From assembly GCA_964492555.1 (NCBI GenBank), contig CAZBKQ010000005.1:55329-119328 (forward strand): a stretch of 64,000 nt of DNA, in the 5' to 3' direction. The translations under genes and the position numbers were made by a program. The stretch is from GCA-2709075 sp964492555. Lineage in GTDB: Bacteria > Pseudomonadota > Alphaproteobacteria > MPNO01 > UBA2964. The notes under the pieces are model-generated. The model searched no databases. It was given only the letters and a program-made list of their open reading frames with translations, and was not told the origin of the DNA. Below are positions 33,289-40,975 of this stretch, in pieces. Position 1 is the stretch's first letter, and every line of letters starts with the position of its first letter.

Positions 33289-34614
33289 ATGGACGGCGCT
33301 GTATTCGATCGCGATTTCGCTTCCCTTGTCGACGACCGGGTGCCGGAAGGCATCTTCCGGGTGGATCGGTCGGTCTATACCGATCAGCAAATTTTCGATG
33401 CGGAAATGGAGCGGATTTTCGAAGGCGGATGGGTTTTCCTGTGCCACGAAAGCCAGATTCCGGAGGAAGGCAGCTATTTCGCAACCGAAATCGGCCGCGC
33501 GCCGGTTGTCGTTATCCGCCAAAAAGATGGTGAGATCCGAAGTTTCATCAATGCCTGTTCGCATCGCGCCGCCATTCTGACGCCCCGGAAACAGGGCAAG
33601 GCGCGCGTGCTGACCTGCCGGTTCCATGGCTGGGCCTATAGCTGCGACGGGCGCTGTGTCCGTATCAAGCAGGAGGAAGAAGGCTATGGCGAAGACGGTT
33701 TCGATCGGGCGCAATACGATCTGACGCCGGTCGCCAGAACCGAGAGCTATCGCGGGTTCGTCTTCGGGTCGCTGGTTGAGGAGGTGCCGCCGATCGCTGA
33801 ATCGCTGGCCGGCGCCGCCGGGTGGATCGATCTGATGATCGATCAATCGCCGGACGGGTTGGAGGTCGTGCCCGGCTCCTCGACCTATACTATCCACGGC
33901 AACTGGAAAATGCAGATGGAAAACAGCGTGGACGGGCATCATGTCTCGACCGTTCACCGGGTTTTTGCCAGCACGGTGCGCAATCGCGAGGAACGCGACG
34001 GGCTGACCGGGCTTGCTCAGACCGAAGGCGGCCGGATTGTCGGCAAGGTGCCGTCAGGCGCCTATGATCTCGGCAACGGGCATATGTCGATCTGGGCGCA
34101 ACACACCACGCCCGAACGGCGCCCCGTCTACAAACGCAAAGAATGGCTGGAGGCCAATCTGCCGCCCGGCAAGGTGGACTGGATACTGAACCGGGGACGC
34201 AATCTTTCGGTCTTTCCGAACGTCGCGCTGATGGACAACCCCTCGACCCAGATCCGCCGGGTTCGGCCCCTGTCGCCGGACCGGACCGAGGTTACGGTCT
34301 ATTGCATTGCCCATGTGGGCGAGGATCCCGAGGCACGCGCCGCGCGTTTGCGCAAGTTCGAGGATTTCTATCTGACGGCGGGGATGGCGACATCGGACGA
34401 TATGTCGGCGCTGGAAGACACCTATCTTGGCAGCCGGGCGCGGGCCGCGCGCTGGAATGATTTTAATCGCGGTCTACACAGTATGGTCGAGGGATCGGAC
34501 GAAATCGCCAAGGCCGGCGGGATCGAGGCGGTAACGAGCTGTGACAGCTGGGAGAACGAAAATCTTTATCTCGGTTTCTATCGCCACTGGCGCGATATGA
34601 TGACGGCGGGCTGA
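33289..34614 (+). CDS. Ring-hydroxylating dioxygenase alpha subunit
   Basis: A 441-residue large subunit of a Rieske non-haem iron oxygenase. The Rieske ligands are C90-x-H92 and C110-x-x-H113. In the catalytic domain, the mononuclear iron ligands H218 and H223 are found in DGHHVSTVH, with the bridging D215; the third acid is expected in the segment around TSDD in the C-terminal part. It dihydroxylates an aromatic ring or does a related oxidation, with electrons from the reductase gene downstream. BenA/AntA-like spacing and a BenC-like reductase suggest benzoate-type substrates. The start at 33289 has a strong AGGAGG; the frame extends 23 codons upstream without support. Confidence 0.94.
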   Translation: MDGAVFDRDFASLVDDRVPEGIFRVDRSVYTDQQIFDAEMERIFEGGWVFLCHESQIPEEGSYFATEIGRAPVVVIRQKDGEIRSFINACSHRAAILTPRKQGKARVLTCRFHGWAYSCDGRCVRIKQEEEGYGEDGFDRAQYDLTPVARTESYRGFVFGSLVEEVPPIAESLAGAAGWIDLMIDQSPDGLEVVPGSSTYTIHGNWKMQMENSVDGHHVSTVHRVFASTVRNREERDGLTGLAQTEGGRIVGKVPSGAYDLGNGHMSIWAQHTTPERRPVYKRKEWLEANLPPGKVDWILNRGRNLSVFPNVALMDNPSTQIRRVRPLSPDRTEVTVYCIAHVGEDPEARAARLRKFEDFYLTAGMATSDDMSALEDTYLGSRARAARWNDFNRGLHSMVEGSDEIAKAGGIEAVTSCDSWENENLYLGFYRHWRDMMTAG

Positions 34615-34619
34615 TCGGT

Positions 34620-35117
34620 ATGGGAAACGACGTTGAATTGCTGGCGGCGGTGACCGACCTGATCAGCCGTGAGGCCAAGCTTCTCGACCGGCGGGAGTGG
34701 GAGGACTGGCTCGATCTCTATACCAAGGACGCCGTGTTCTGGGCGCCCAGCTGGTCGGATGAAGAAAATATCATCGAAGAGCCGCAGACCCAGCTGAACC
34801 TGCTATTCCTCGAAGGCCGTGGCAAGCTGGAAGACCGCGTGTTTCGTATCGAAACCGGCGATTCTTATGCCTCCATGCCGCTCGACCGGACGGTTCATGT
34901 GGTCGGCAACATTACCGTGGATGCGGTGAAGGGCGATGAGATAGAGGCCTCGGGCAATGCGATCGTTCATTCCTATGGCCGGCACGGGCGTCAGACCAGC
35001 GGGAATATGTATGAATTTCTGCTGGTTCTTGATGGGGATACGCTGAAGATCAAACGGAAAAAGATCATCCTGATCGACGATGCGGTTGCCGGGCCGATCG
35101 ATATTTATCATTTCTGA
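34620..35117 (+). CDS. Ring-hydroxylating dioxygenase beta subunit
   Basis: A 165-residue small subunit of the cone-shaped NTF2-like fold. The typical opening is a helix with EAKLLDRREWEDWLDLYTKDAVFWAP, and the middle has EDRVFRIETGDSYASMPLDRTVH. It forms the structural beta trimer of alpha3-beta3 dioxygenases and has no cofactor of its own. It starts five bases after the alpha-subunit stop, so the two are translated together. Length matches BenB-type subunits, which are about 160 residues. Confidence 0.92.
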   Translation: MGNDVELLAAVTDLISREAKLLDRREWEDWLDLYTKDAVFWAPSWSDEENIIEEPQTQLNLLFLEGRGKLEDRVFRIETGDSYASMPLDRTVHVVGNITVDAVKGDEIEASGNAIVHSYGRHGRQTSGNMYEFLLVLDGDTLKIKRKKIILIDDAVAGPIDIYHF

Positions 35118-35119
35118 GG

Positions 35120-36163
35120 ATGAATTCCGTCATGCTGGCTGTTTGTAAGGTCGCCGAGGGCGAGGGTGGCATCGAGGTCCGCGAATGCGACCCCATCGAG
35201 CCCGGACCCGGCGAAGTACGGATCAAGGTCTCCGCCGCGGGTATTTGCGGCACCGATATGCAGATCTATTACTGGGCGCCCCGTATGGCGCGCCGGATGA
35301 CCCTGCCGCGGGTTTTGGGGCATGAAGCCTGCGGAATCGTTGAATCTGTGGGGCCTGACGTGTCGTCGCCGAATATCGGCGATTTCGTCAGCCTGGAAAG
35401 CCATGTTTTCTGCGGTCATTGCCGCCAGTGCCGGCTGGACCGGGCGCATCTATGCGAACACACCACCTATCCAGGTATCAATTTCGACGGTGGCTTTGCC
35501 GAATATGTCACCGTGCCGGCGCAGATTTGCTGGGTGAACCCGCCGGATCTGCCGGTTTCGGTCGCCGCGATGATGGAACCGTTTGGAATTTCGGTACACG
35601 CGACGCGGGCGGGGTCCGGCGTTTCGGGAAAATCCGTACTGATCAACGGGTGCGGGCCGATCGGGCTGATGAATGTGGCCACCGCGCGGGCGCTGGGCGC
35701 GACAAAGGTGATTGCCTGCGATCTCAACCCGATCAGGCTGAAAACGGCGGAGGCGATGGGTGCCGACCGTATCGTCAATGCGGCGGAGGAAGAACTGTCC
35801 GCCATCGTCGCCGATATGACGGGCGGCGCGGGGGTCGATGTCGTCATCGAATATTCGGGATCGGAGGCCGGTTTCAATGCCTGTTTCCAGAATCTCTCCA
35901 AAGGCGGCGATTTCCGGCTCGTCGGCGCGCCGCCAAAGGCGATTCCGGTCGATTTCACCCAATGGCTGCTGAAATGCCCGGAAATGCAGAATATTCATGG
36001 CCGGCGCATCTGGGATAGCTGGCAATACGCGGTCGAATTGCTCTCCGCCGGAAAGGTCGATCTCGGCCCCATCCACAGCCATGATATCCCCCTGGCGGAA
36101 GGCGACCGGGGGTTTGAGCTGATCGTCGAGGGTAAGGCGGTCAAACCCCTGATAATTCCGTAG
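35120..36163 (+). CDS. Zinc-dependent medium-chain dehydrogenase
   Basis: A 347-residue zinc alcohol dehydrogenase of the Tdh/sorbitol-dehydrogenase type. Catalytic-zinc residues are C43 in AGICGTD and H68-E69 in GHEA; the structural zinc site has C98, C101, C104 and C112. The nucleotide motif GCGPIGLMNVATARALGA is near residue 178, with D200 in VIACDLN suggesting NAD preference. It starts two bases after the beta-subunit stop. In classical benzoate operons this slot is filled by a short-chain diol dehydrogenase (BenD); a zinc enzyme here may do the same dehydrogenation or serve another alcohol intermediate. Confidence 0.9.
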   Translation: MNSVMLAVCKVAEGEGGIEVRECDPIEPGPGEVRIKVSAAGICGTDMQIYYWAPRMARRMTLPRVLGHEACGIVESVGPDVSSPNIGDFVSLESHVFCGHCRQCRLDRAHLCEHTTYPGINFDGGFAEYVTVPAQICWVNPPDLPVSVAAMMEPFGISVHATRAGSGVSGKSVLINGCGPIGLMNVATARALGATKVIACDLNPIRLKTAEAMGADRIVNAAEEELSAIVADMTGGAGVDVVIEYSGSEAGFNACFQNLSKGGDFRLVGAPPKAIPVDFTQWLLKCPEMQNIHGRRIWDSWQYAVELLSAGKVDLGPIHSHDIPLAEGDRGFELIVEGKAVKPLIIP

Positions 36164-36171
36164 GTAATTCG

Positions 36172-36863
36172 ATGTCCAAGCATAAAATCACCATGATCTT
36201 CGAGGATGGCCGGTCCGAGGTTATCGAGGCGGATGANNNNNNNNNNNNNNNNNNNNNNNNNNNNNNNNNNNNNNNNNNNNNNNNNNNNNNNNNNNNNNNN
36301 NNNNNNNNNNNNNNNNNNNNNNNNNNNNNNNNNNNNTCGCCGACCGGTTCAGCTTTTACATAAAAATGCTGGATCAGGGCGCGATGAGCGATTATCTGCG
36401 TGACCGCGCGGCGGAAGGCGATTCCATCAGCATGACAGGACCCTATGGGCGGTTCTACCTGCGCGCGCCCGAACGGCCGATCGTGATGGTGGCGGGCGGC
36501 ACCGGTCTCGCTCCGATGCTGTCGATGCTTGACCATCTGGCGGCGGCGGAAATAACCGATCAACCGGTGCATCTTCTTTACGGCGCGAATGATCTGTCCG
36601 AGCTTTTCGGATTAAATCAGATTGCGAACTACACATCACAAAATATTGATATTATTTGTGAAACAAGCTGTGTGGAAGCGGGCGCTGATTGGTCCGGCGC
36701 GACCGGTCATGTAACGGAGTTGCTGCGGCCCGAACTGATCGAAGAAGGGGCGGATGTCTATCTTTGCGGCCCGCCGCCGATGATTGATGCCGCTGAATCC
36801 TGGCTCACCGAACAGGGCGTTGACCCCAAATCTGTACACGCCGAAAAATTCCTGCCGAGCTGA
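36172..36863 (+). CDS. Ferredoxin-NAD(P)H reductase of the dioxygenase, interrupted by gap
   Basis: The two ends of a BenC-type oxygenase reductase. The first 21 residues (MSKHKITMIFEDGRSEVIEAD) look like the start of a plant-type 2Fe-2S ferredoxin domain. After the gap come FSFYIKMLDQGAMSDYL, the FAD-domain end LTGPYGRFYLR-like strand (TGPYGRFYL), the NAD-binding GGTGLAPMLSML and the terminal YLCGPPPMID. The reading frames on the two sides do not match across 100 bases; BenC is near 340 residues and only about 195 are present. About 140 residues including the 2Fe-2S cysteines are therefore hidden. It provides electrons from NADH to the dioxygenase alpha subunit. Confidence 0.88.
36237..36336. 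other. Assembly gap, 100 N
   Basis: A run of exactly 100 N inside the reductase gene. For the gene to be intact the real gap length must leave remainder 2 when divided by 3, which 100 does not. Family length points to roughly 400-440 missing bases. Confidence 0.98.
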
Positions 36864-36889
36864 CCGGTTTTTTTTTCAATATCAAATCG

Positions 36890-36917
36890 TTGACTTGCCA
36901 ACGAATATCCCTATTTT
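36890..36917 (+). promoter_or_regulatory. Probable sigma-70-type promoter of the suf operon
   Basis: TTGACT at 36890-36895 and TATTTT at 36912-36917 are separated by 16 bases, a fair match to the housekeeping consensus. Transcription would start near 36924, giving a leader of about 85 nt before the Rrf2 gene. The region is locally AT-rich. Direct repeats begin right at the expected start point. Confidence 0.55.
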
Positions 36918-36924
36918 CCCTTTC

Positions 36925-36968
36925 GGACTGAATTGGTACTGAATATCCGGACCGGATTGGTCTGGAAT
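36925..36968 (+). promoter_or_regulatory. Direct repeats downstream of the suf promoter, candidate operator
   Basis: GGACTGAATTGGTACTGAAT at 36925-36944 and GGACCGGATTGGTCTGGAAT at 36949-36968 are identical at 15 of 20 positions and begin 24 bases apart. Within the first, ACTGAAT occurs twice, 11 bases apart, about one helical turn. Position over the predicted transcription start suits repression, most simply by the Rrf2 protein encoded next. Confidence 0.45.
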
Positions 36969-37009
36969 TCATAACCTTCTGATTCTGCGGCCCGATAAGG
37001 TAACGCGTC

Positions 37010-37471
37010 ATGTTGAAACTGAGCCGATTTGCCGATTACAGCATTGTTCTGCTGACGCAGCTTGCCGCGCGGCCGTCTTCCCTGATGCAGGCGCCCGATC
37101 TGGCGCTGGTCACCGGTCTGTCCGTGCCGACGGTCGCCAAGACGCTGAAAAAACTGACCCAGGCGGGGCTGGTTGAATCCCGCCGGGGCGCGAAGGGCGG
37201 TTATGCGCTGATCCGCGACGCCGCCGAGATACCGGTGACGGAGATTATCGCCGCGGTGGACGGACCGATCGCGCTGACCGATTGCACGGTAGATGCGGGC
37301 GCGGATTGCGAAATAGAGGCGCTGTGCCCGACCCGGACCAACTGGCGCAAGATCAATGATGCGGTAATCGGCGCGCTCGACGGGATTTCACTGGCGGATA
37401 TGACGCCGCAATCGGCGCCCTTTGTGCCGCACAGGCCCTACGCGCCTACAACCATGGCGGCGGGAGAGTAA
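37010..37471 (+). CDS. Rrf2-family Fe-S cluster regulator of the suf operon
   Basis: A 153-residue Rrf2 protein with an N-terminal winged helix (SRFADYSIVLLTQLAARPSS, then VPTVAKTLKKLTQAGLVESRRGAKGGYAL) and a three-cysteine cluster segment at about residues 92-108: C-x8-C-x5-C in LTDCTVDAGADCEIEALC. This arrangement binds a 2Fe-2S cluster in IscR and RirA relatives. It senses Fe-S status and adjusts transcription of the operon that it heads. sufB starts one base after the stop. The direct repeats over the promoter would be its natural target. A RirA-like iron-control role is an alternative. Confidence 0.91.
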   Translation: MLKLSRFADYSIVLLTQLAARPSSLMQAPDLALVTGLSVPTVAKTLKKLTQAGLVESRRGAKGGYALIRDAAEIPVTEIIAAVDGPIALTDCTVDAGADCEIEALCPTRTNWRKINDAVIGALDGISLADMTPQSAPFVPHRPYAPTTMAAGE

Positions 37472-37472
37472 G

Positions 37473-38930
37473 ATGGTCGAAGTAGCCCAGGCCGAAGACG
37501 CTCTGCAAGAGGCGACGCAAAAGGAGTACGAGTACGGCTTTGTTACCGATATCGATTCTGAATTCGCGCCGCCCGGGCTTAACGAAGATATCGTCCGTTT
37601 TATCTCGGCGAAGAAAAACGAGCCTGAATGGATGCTCGATTGGCGGCTGGATTGCTACCGCCAGTGGCTGGAGATGGAAGAGCCCAAATGGGCCTTTGTC
37701 GATTATCCGCCGATCGATTATCAGGACGCCTATTACTACGCCGCGCCCAAGAAGGATGAAAACGCGCCGAAATCGCTGGATGAGGTCGACCCCAAGCTGC
37801 TCGAAACCTATGAAAAGCTGGGGATTCCGCTGCATGAACGCGCGGCGCTCGCCGGTGTTGCGGTCGATGCGGTGTTTGACAGCGTTTCGGTCGCCACCAC
37901 CTTCCGCGAGCAGTTGCATAAGGCGGGGGTTATTTTCTGCTCGATTTCCGAGGCGATCCAGGAACATCCCGATCTGGTGCAAAAATATCTCGGCAGCGTG
38001 GTGCCCAAGGCAGATAATTTCTTTGCGACCCTGAACAGCGCGGTTTTCAGCGACGGCACTTTCGTCTATGTGCCGAAGGGCGTGCGCTGCCCCATGGAGC
38101 TTTCCACTTATTTCCGCATCAACGCCGCGAAAACCGGGCAGTTCGAACGCACGCTGATCATTGCCGATGAAGGGTCTTACGTCAGCTATCTCGAAGGCTG
38201 TACCGCGCCGATGCGGGACGAAAATCAGCTTCACGCCGCCGTGGTCGAGCTGGTCGCGTATGATGACGCGGAGATCAAATATTCGACGGTACAGAACTGG
38301 TATCCCGGGGATGAGAACGGCAAGGGCGGGATCTATAATTTCGTGACCAAGCGCGGCATCTGTAAGGGCCGCAATTCCAAGATTTCCTGGACACAGGTCG
38401 AAACCGGCTCGGCGGTCACCTGGAAATACCCGTCCTGCGTCCTGGAAGGCGATAACTCGGTGGGTGAATTCTATTCTGTGGCGCTGACCAATAATTATCA
38501 GCAGGCCGATACCGGCACCAAAATGATCCATATCGGCCGCAACACATCCAGCACCATCATTTCCAAGGGAATTTCCGCCGGGCATGCGCAAAACACCTAT
38601 CGCGGGCTGGTGAAGGTGCTGGGCGGGGCCGAGGGGGCTCGCAACTACACCCAGTGCGACTCGCTGCTGATCGGCGATAAATGCGGCGCCCATACGGTAC
38701 CGTATATTGAGACCGGCCATCCGTCGGCCCGGGTGGAGCATGAGGCGACGACGTCAAAGATCAGCGAAGACCAGCTATTTTACGTGATGCAGCGCGGGCT
38801 GAACGCGGAAGACGCGGTGGGGCTGATCGTCAACGGATATTGCAAGGAAGTCTTGAAGGAATTGCCTATGGAATTCGCGGTCGAGGCGCAAAAGCTTCTG
38901 GCCGTGAGCCTGGAAGGCAGTGTGGGATAG
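37473..38930 (+). CDS. sufB: Fe-S cluster assembly protein SufB
   Basis: A 485-residue SufB, the scaffold subunit of the SufBC2D complex on which clusters are assembled. The beta-helix core has NSAVFSDGTFVYVPKGVRCPMELSTYFRIN-like sequence near 195-225 and TAPMRDENQLHAAVVELVAYDDAEIKYSTVQNWYPGD in the middle. The functionally important C-terminal segment contains NYTQCDSLLIGDKCGAHTVPY near 400 with the conserved cysteine and H at about 405-415. The ATG at 37473 follows GGGAGAGTAAG. Length and motifs are entirely typical. Confidence 0.97.
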   Translation: MVEVAQAEDALQEATQKEYEYGFVTDIDSEFAPPGLNEDIVRFISAKKNEPEWMLDWRLDCYRQWLEMEEPKWAFVDYPPIDYQDAYYYAAPKKDENAPKSLDEVDPKLLETYEKLGIPLHERAALAGVAVDAVFDSVSVATTFREQLHKAGVIFCSISEAIQEHPDLVQKYLGSVVPKADNFFATLNSAVFSDGTFVYVPKGVRCPMELSTYFRINAAKTGQFERTLIIADEGSYVSYLEGCTAPMRDENQLHAAVVELVAYDDAEIKYSTVQNWYPGDENGKGGIYNFVTKRGICKGRNSKISWTQVETGSAVTWKYPSCVLEGDNSVGEFYSVALTNNYQQADTGTKMIHIGRNTSSTIISKGISAGHAQNTYRGLVKVLGGAEGARNYTQCDSLLIGDKCGAHTVPYIETGHPSARVEHEATTSKISEDQLFYVMQRGLNAEDAVGLIVNGYCKEVLKELPMEFAVEAQKLLAVSLEGSVG

Positions 38931-38934
38931 AAAA

Positions 38935-39699
38935 ATGCTTTCGATCAAAAATCTGCATGCCGAAATCGACGGCAAGGAAATCCTCAAAGGGCTTGATCTG
39001 GAAATCGGCACCGGCGAGGTCCACGCCATCATGGGGCCGAACGGATCGGGCAAAAGCACGCTGTCCTATGTGCTTTCGGGCCGGGAAGGGTATGCGGTCA
39101 CCGAGGGTGAGGTGATCTATAAGGGCAAGGATCTGCTGGCGCTTTCGGTCGAGGAACGCGCCGGCGAAGGGATTTTCCTGGCGTTCCAGTATCCGGTTGA
39201 AATCCCTGGCGTGTCTGGGATGAGCTTTCTGCGCACCGCGCTCAATGCCGTCCGGCGCTATCGCGGCGAAGAAGACATCCCGGCAACGGAATTCCTCAAG
39301 CTCGCGCGCGGCAAGGCGAAGGAACTCGGCATGGACCAAGCGATGCTGACTCGCGCGGTCAATGTCGGTTTCTCGGGCGGTGAGAAGAAGCGCAATGAAG
39401 TCCTGCAGATGGCGTTGCTGGAGCCGTCGCTCGCTTTGCTGGACGAAACGGATTCAGGCCTCGATATCGATGCGCTCAAGATCGTGTCGGAAGGCGTCAA
39501 TGCGCTTCGCAGCCCGGAACGGTCCGCCCTGGTGATTACCCATTATCAACGGCTACTGAGCCATATTGTGCCGGACAAGGTGCACGTGCTGGCGAAAGGC
39601 CGCATCGTCGAGACCGGCGGCAAGGATCTCGCGTTGCAGCTCGAGGAAAAGGGCTACGGCATGCTTGGCCTCTCCGATGATGAGACGGAGGCGGCCTGA
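38935..39699 (+). CDS. sufC: Fe-S cluster assembly ATPase SufC
   Basis: A 254-residue ABC-type ATPase. Walker A is GPNGSGKST near residue 36, the Q-loop is FQYPVEIPGV near 85, the signature is NVGFSGGEKKRNEVLQM near 143, and Walker B is LALLDETDSGLDIDALK near 168. SufC drives conformational change of SufB-SufD during cluster formation in the cytosol. The ATG is five bases after the sufB stop. The DETDSGLD form of Walker B is the SufC-specific variant. Confidence 0.97.
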   Translation: MLSIKNLHAEIDGKEILKGLDLEIGTGEVHAIMGPNGSGKSTLSYVLSGREGYAVTEGEVIYKGKDLLALSVEERAGEGIFLAFQYPVEIPGVSGMSFLRTALNAVRRYRGEEDIPATEFLKLARGKAKELGMDQAMLTRAVNVGFSGGEKKRNEVLQMALLEPSLALLDETDSGLDIDALKIVSEGVNALRSPERSALVITHYQRLLSHIVPDKVHVLAKGRIVETGGKDLALQLEEKGYGMLGLSDDETEAA

Positions 39700-39700
39700 G

Positions 39701-40975
39701 GTGGCGGATATCCGCGACATAGCGACACCGGCGGTGGAGCATTACCGCGCCCCGGCGGAGGCCGCGAAGGACTGCTTGCCGGGCCTTTCGGCCTTGCGCG
39801 GGAAGGCCGCCGCCCTGCTTGGCCAGACATTGCCGCTCGGTAAGGCGGAAAGCTGGAAATACACCGATATGCGGCGCTATTTCCGGAGCCCGGCCGACAT
39901 TGCGCCCCGACCGGACGCTGTATCGCGGGAGGCTATCGAGCCTTTTTTGATCCCGAACACCGACCGCGCGGTCTTTGTCGACGGATATTATTTCGCGGCG
40001 TTGTCGGATTTTGACGGGTGTTCACTGGATGAGAAATCCGTCGGCACGGTCGCTGATCTGGAACGGTCCGGGCTGATCGCGCTGAACACCGCCCTGATGC
40101 GCGACGGCTTGTCGATCCATGTCGAAAAGAACCTATCACTGGAAAAGCCTGTCCAGCTGCTGTTTTTGACCTCCTATGGCTTCGCTGGCGAAAGCCATTC
40201 GCGCGTCACCGTGACGCTGGACGCCAACAGCGCCGCGACGGTGATTGAAACCCACGCCGCCCTTGGGGCCGGGACGGGGCTGACCGATCATGTCGTCGAG
40301 TTTTCCGTCGGGCCGGGCGCCGCGCTGCGTCATGTCGTGCTGCAGCAGGCGGCGGATGGGATCAATCACATCGCCACCCGGGCGGGGCGTCTCGAAAAAG
40401 ACGCGAAACTCATCGGTTTTCATATGGCAACGGGCGCCGCGCTGTCGCGGGCGGAAACGGTGTTGTCGCTGGCCGGAGAGGGAGCGGAGGCCAGCCTGTC
40501 CGGTATATCGCTGATGCGGGGGCGGCAGCATTGCGACGTCACCACCGATATTTCCCATGACGTGCCACATTGCCATTCGGATCAGGTGTTCAAGAATGTC
40601 GTCGATGAACGCGGCCGGACCGTGTTTCAGGGGCGTGTCTATGTCGCGCCGGATGCGCAGGCGACGGATGCGCACCAGCTCAACCGCAATCTGCTGCTGT
40701 CGCGCGACGCGCAGGCCGATGCCAAGCCCGAACTGGTCATTCACGCCGACGATGTGAAATGCAGCCACGGCGCGACCGTCGGCGATCTGGAGGAAGAAGC
40801 GCTGTTTTATCTCCGCAGCCGGGGCGTGCCGGCGAATGAGGCGCGCAGCCTGCTGATCAAGGGGTTCGCGGCGGAACTGTTTGAGAAGATTCAGAATCCG
40901 GCGATATCCGCCCGGCTGGAAGGTGTGCTGGAAAGCTGGCTGGTGGCAGACGGAAAGGAGCGCGCGGCGGCATGA
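39701..40975 (+). CDS. sufD: Fe-S cluster assembly protein SufD
   Basis: A 424-residue SufD, partner of SufB in the SufBC2D scaffold. LGKAESWKYTDMRRYF near residue 46 and the C-terminal DDVKCSHGATVGDLEEEALFYLRSRGV near 347 with the conserved C and H are diagnostic. The start is GTG at 39701, one base after the sufC stop; no ATG in frame matches the family start. The stop overlaps the ATG of sufS. Codon use and composition are like its neighbours. Confidence 0.95.
   Translation: MADIRDIATPAVEHYRAPAEAAKDCLPGLSALRGKAAALLGQTLPLGKAESWKYTDMRRYFRSPADIAPRPDAVSREAIEPFLIPNTDRAVFVDGYYFAALSDFDGCSLDEKSVGTVADLERSGLIALNTALMRDGLSIHVEKNLSLEKPVQLLFLTSYGFAGESHSRVTVTLDANSAATVIETHAALGAGTGLTDHVVEFSVGPGAALRHVVLQQAADGINHIATRAGRLEKDAKLIGFHMATGAALSRAETVLSLAGEGAEASLSGISLMRGRQHCDVTTDISHDVPHCHSDQVFKNVVDERGRTVFQGRVYVAPDAQATDAHQLNRNLLLSRDAQADAKPELVIHADDVKCSHGATVGDLEEEALFYLRSRGVPANEARSLLIKGFAAELFEKIQNPAISARLEGVLESWLVADGKERAAA

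Noticed and set aside
37446..38741. A 431-codon open frame antisense to sufB
   Set aside because: It lies entirely within the clear sufB gene, has no family motif, and is explained by GC-rich codon bias leaving the opposite strand open.
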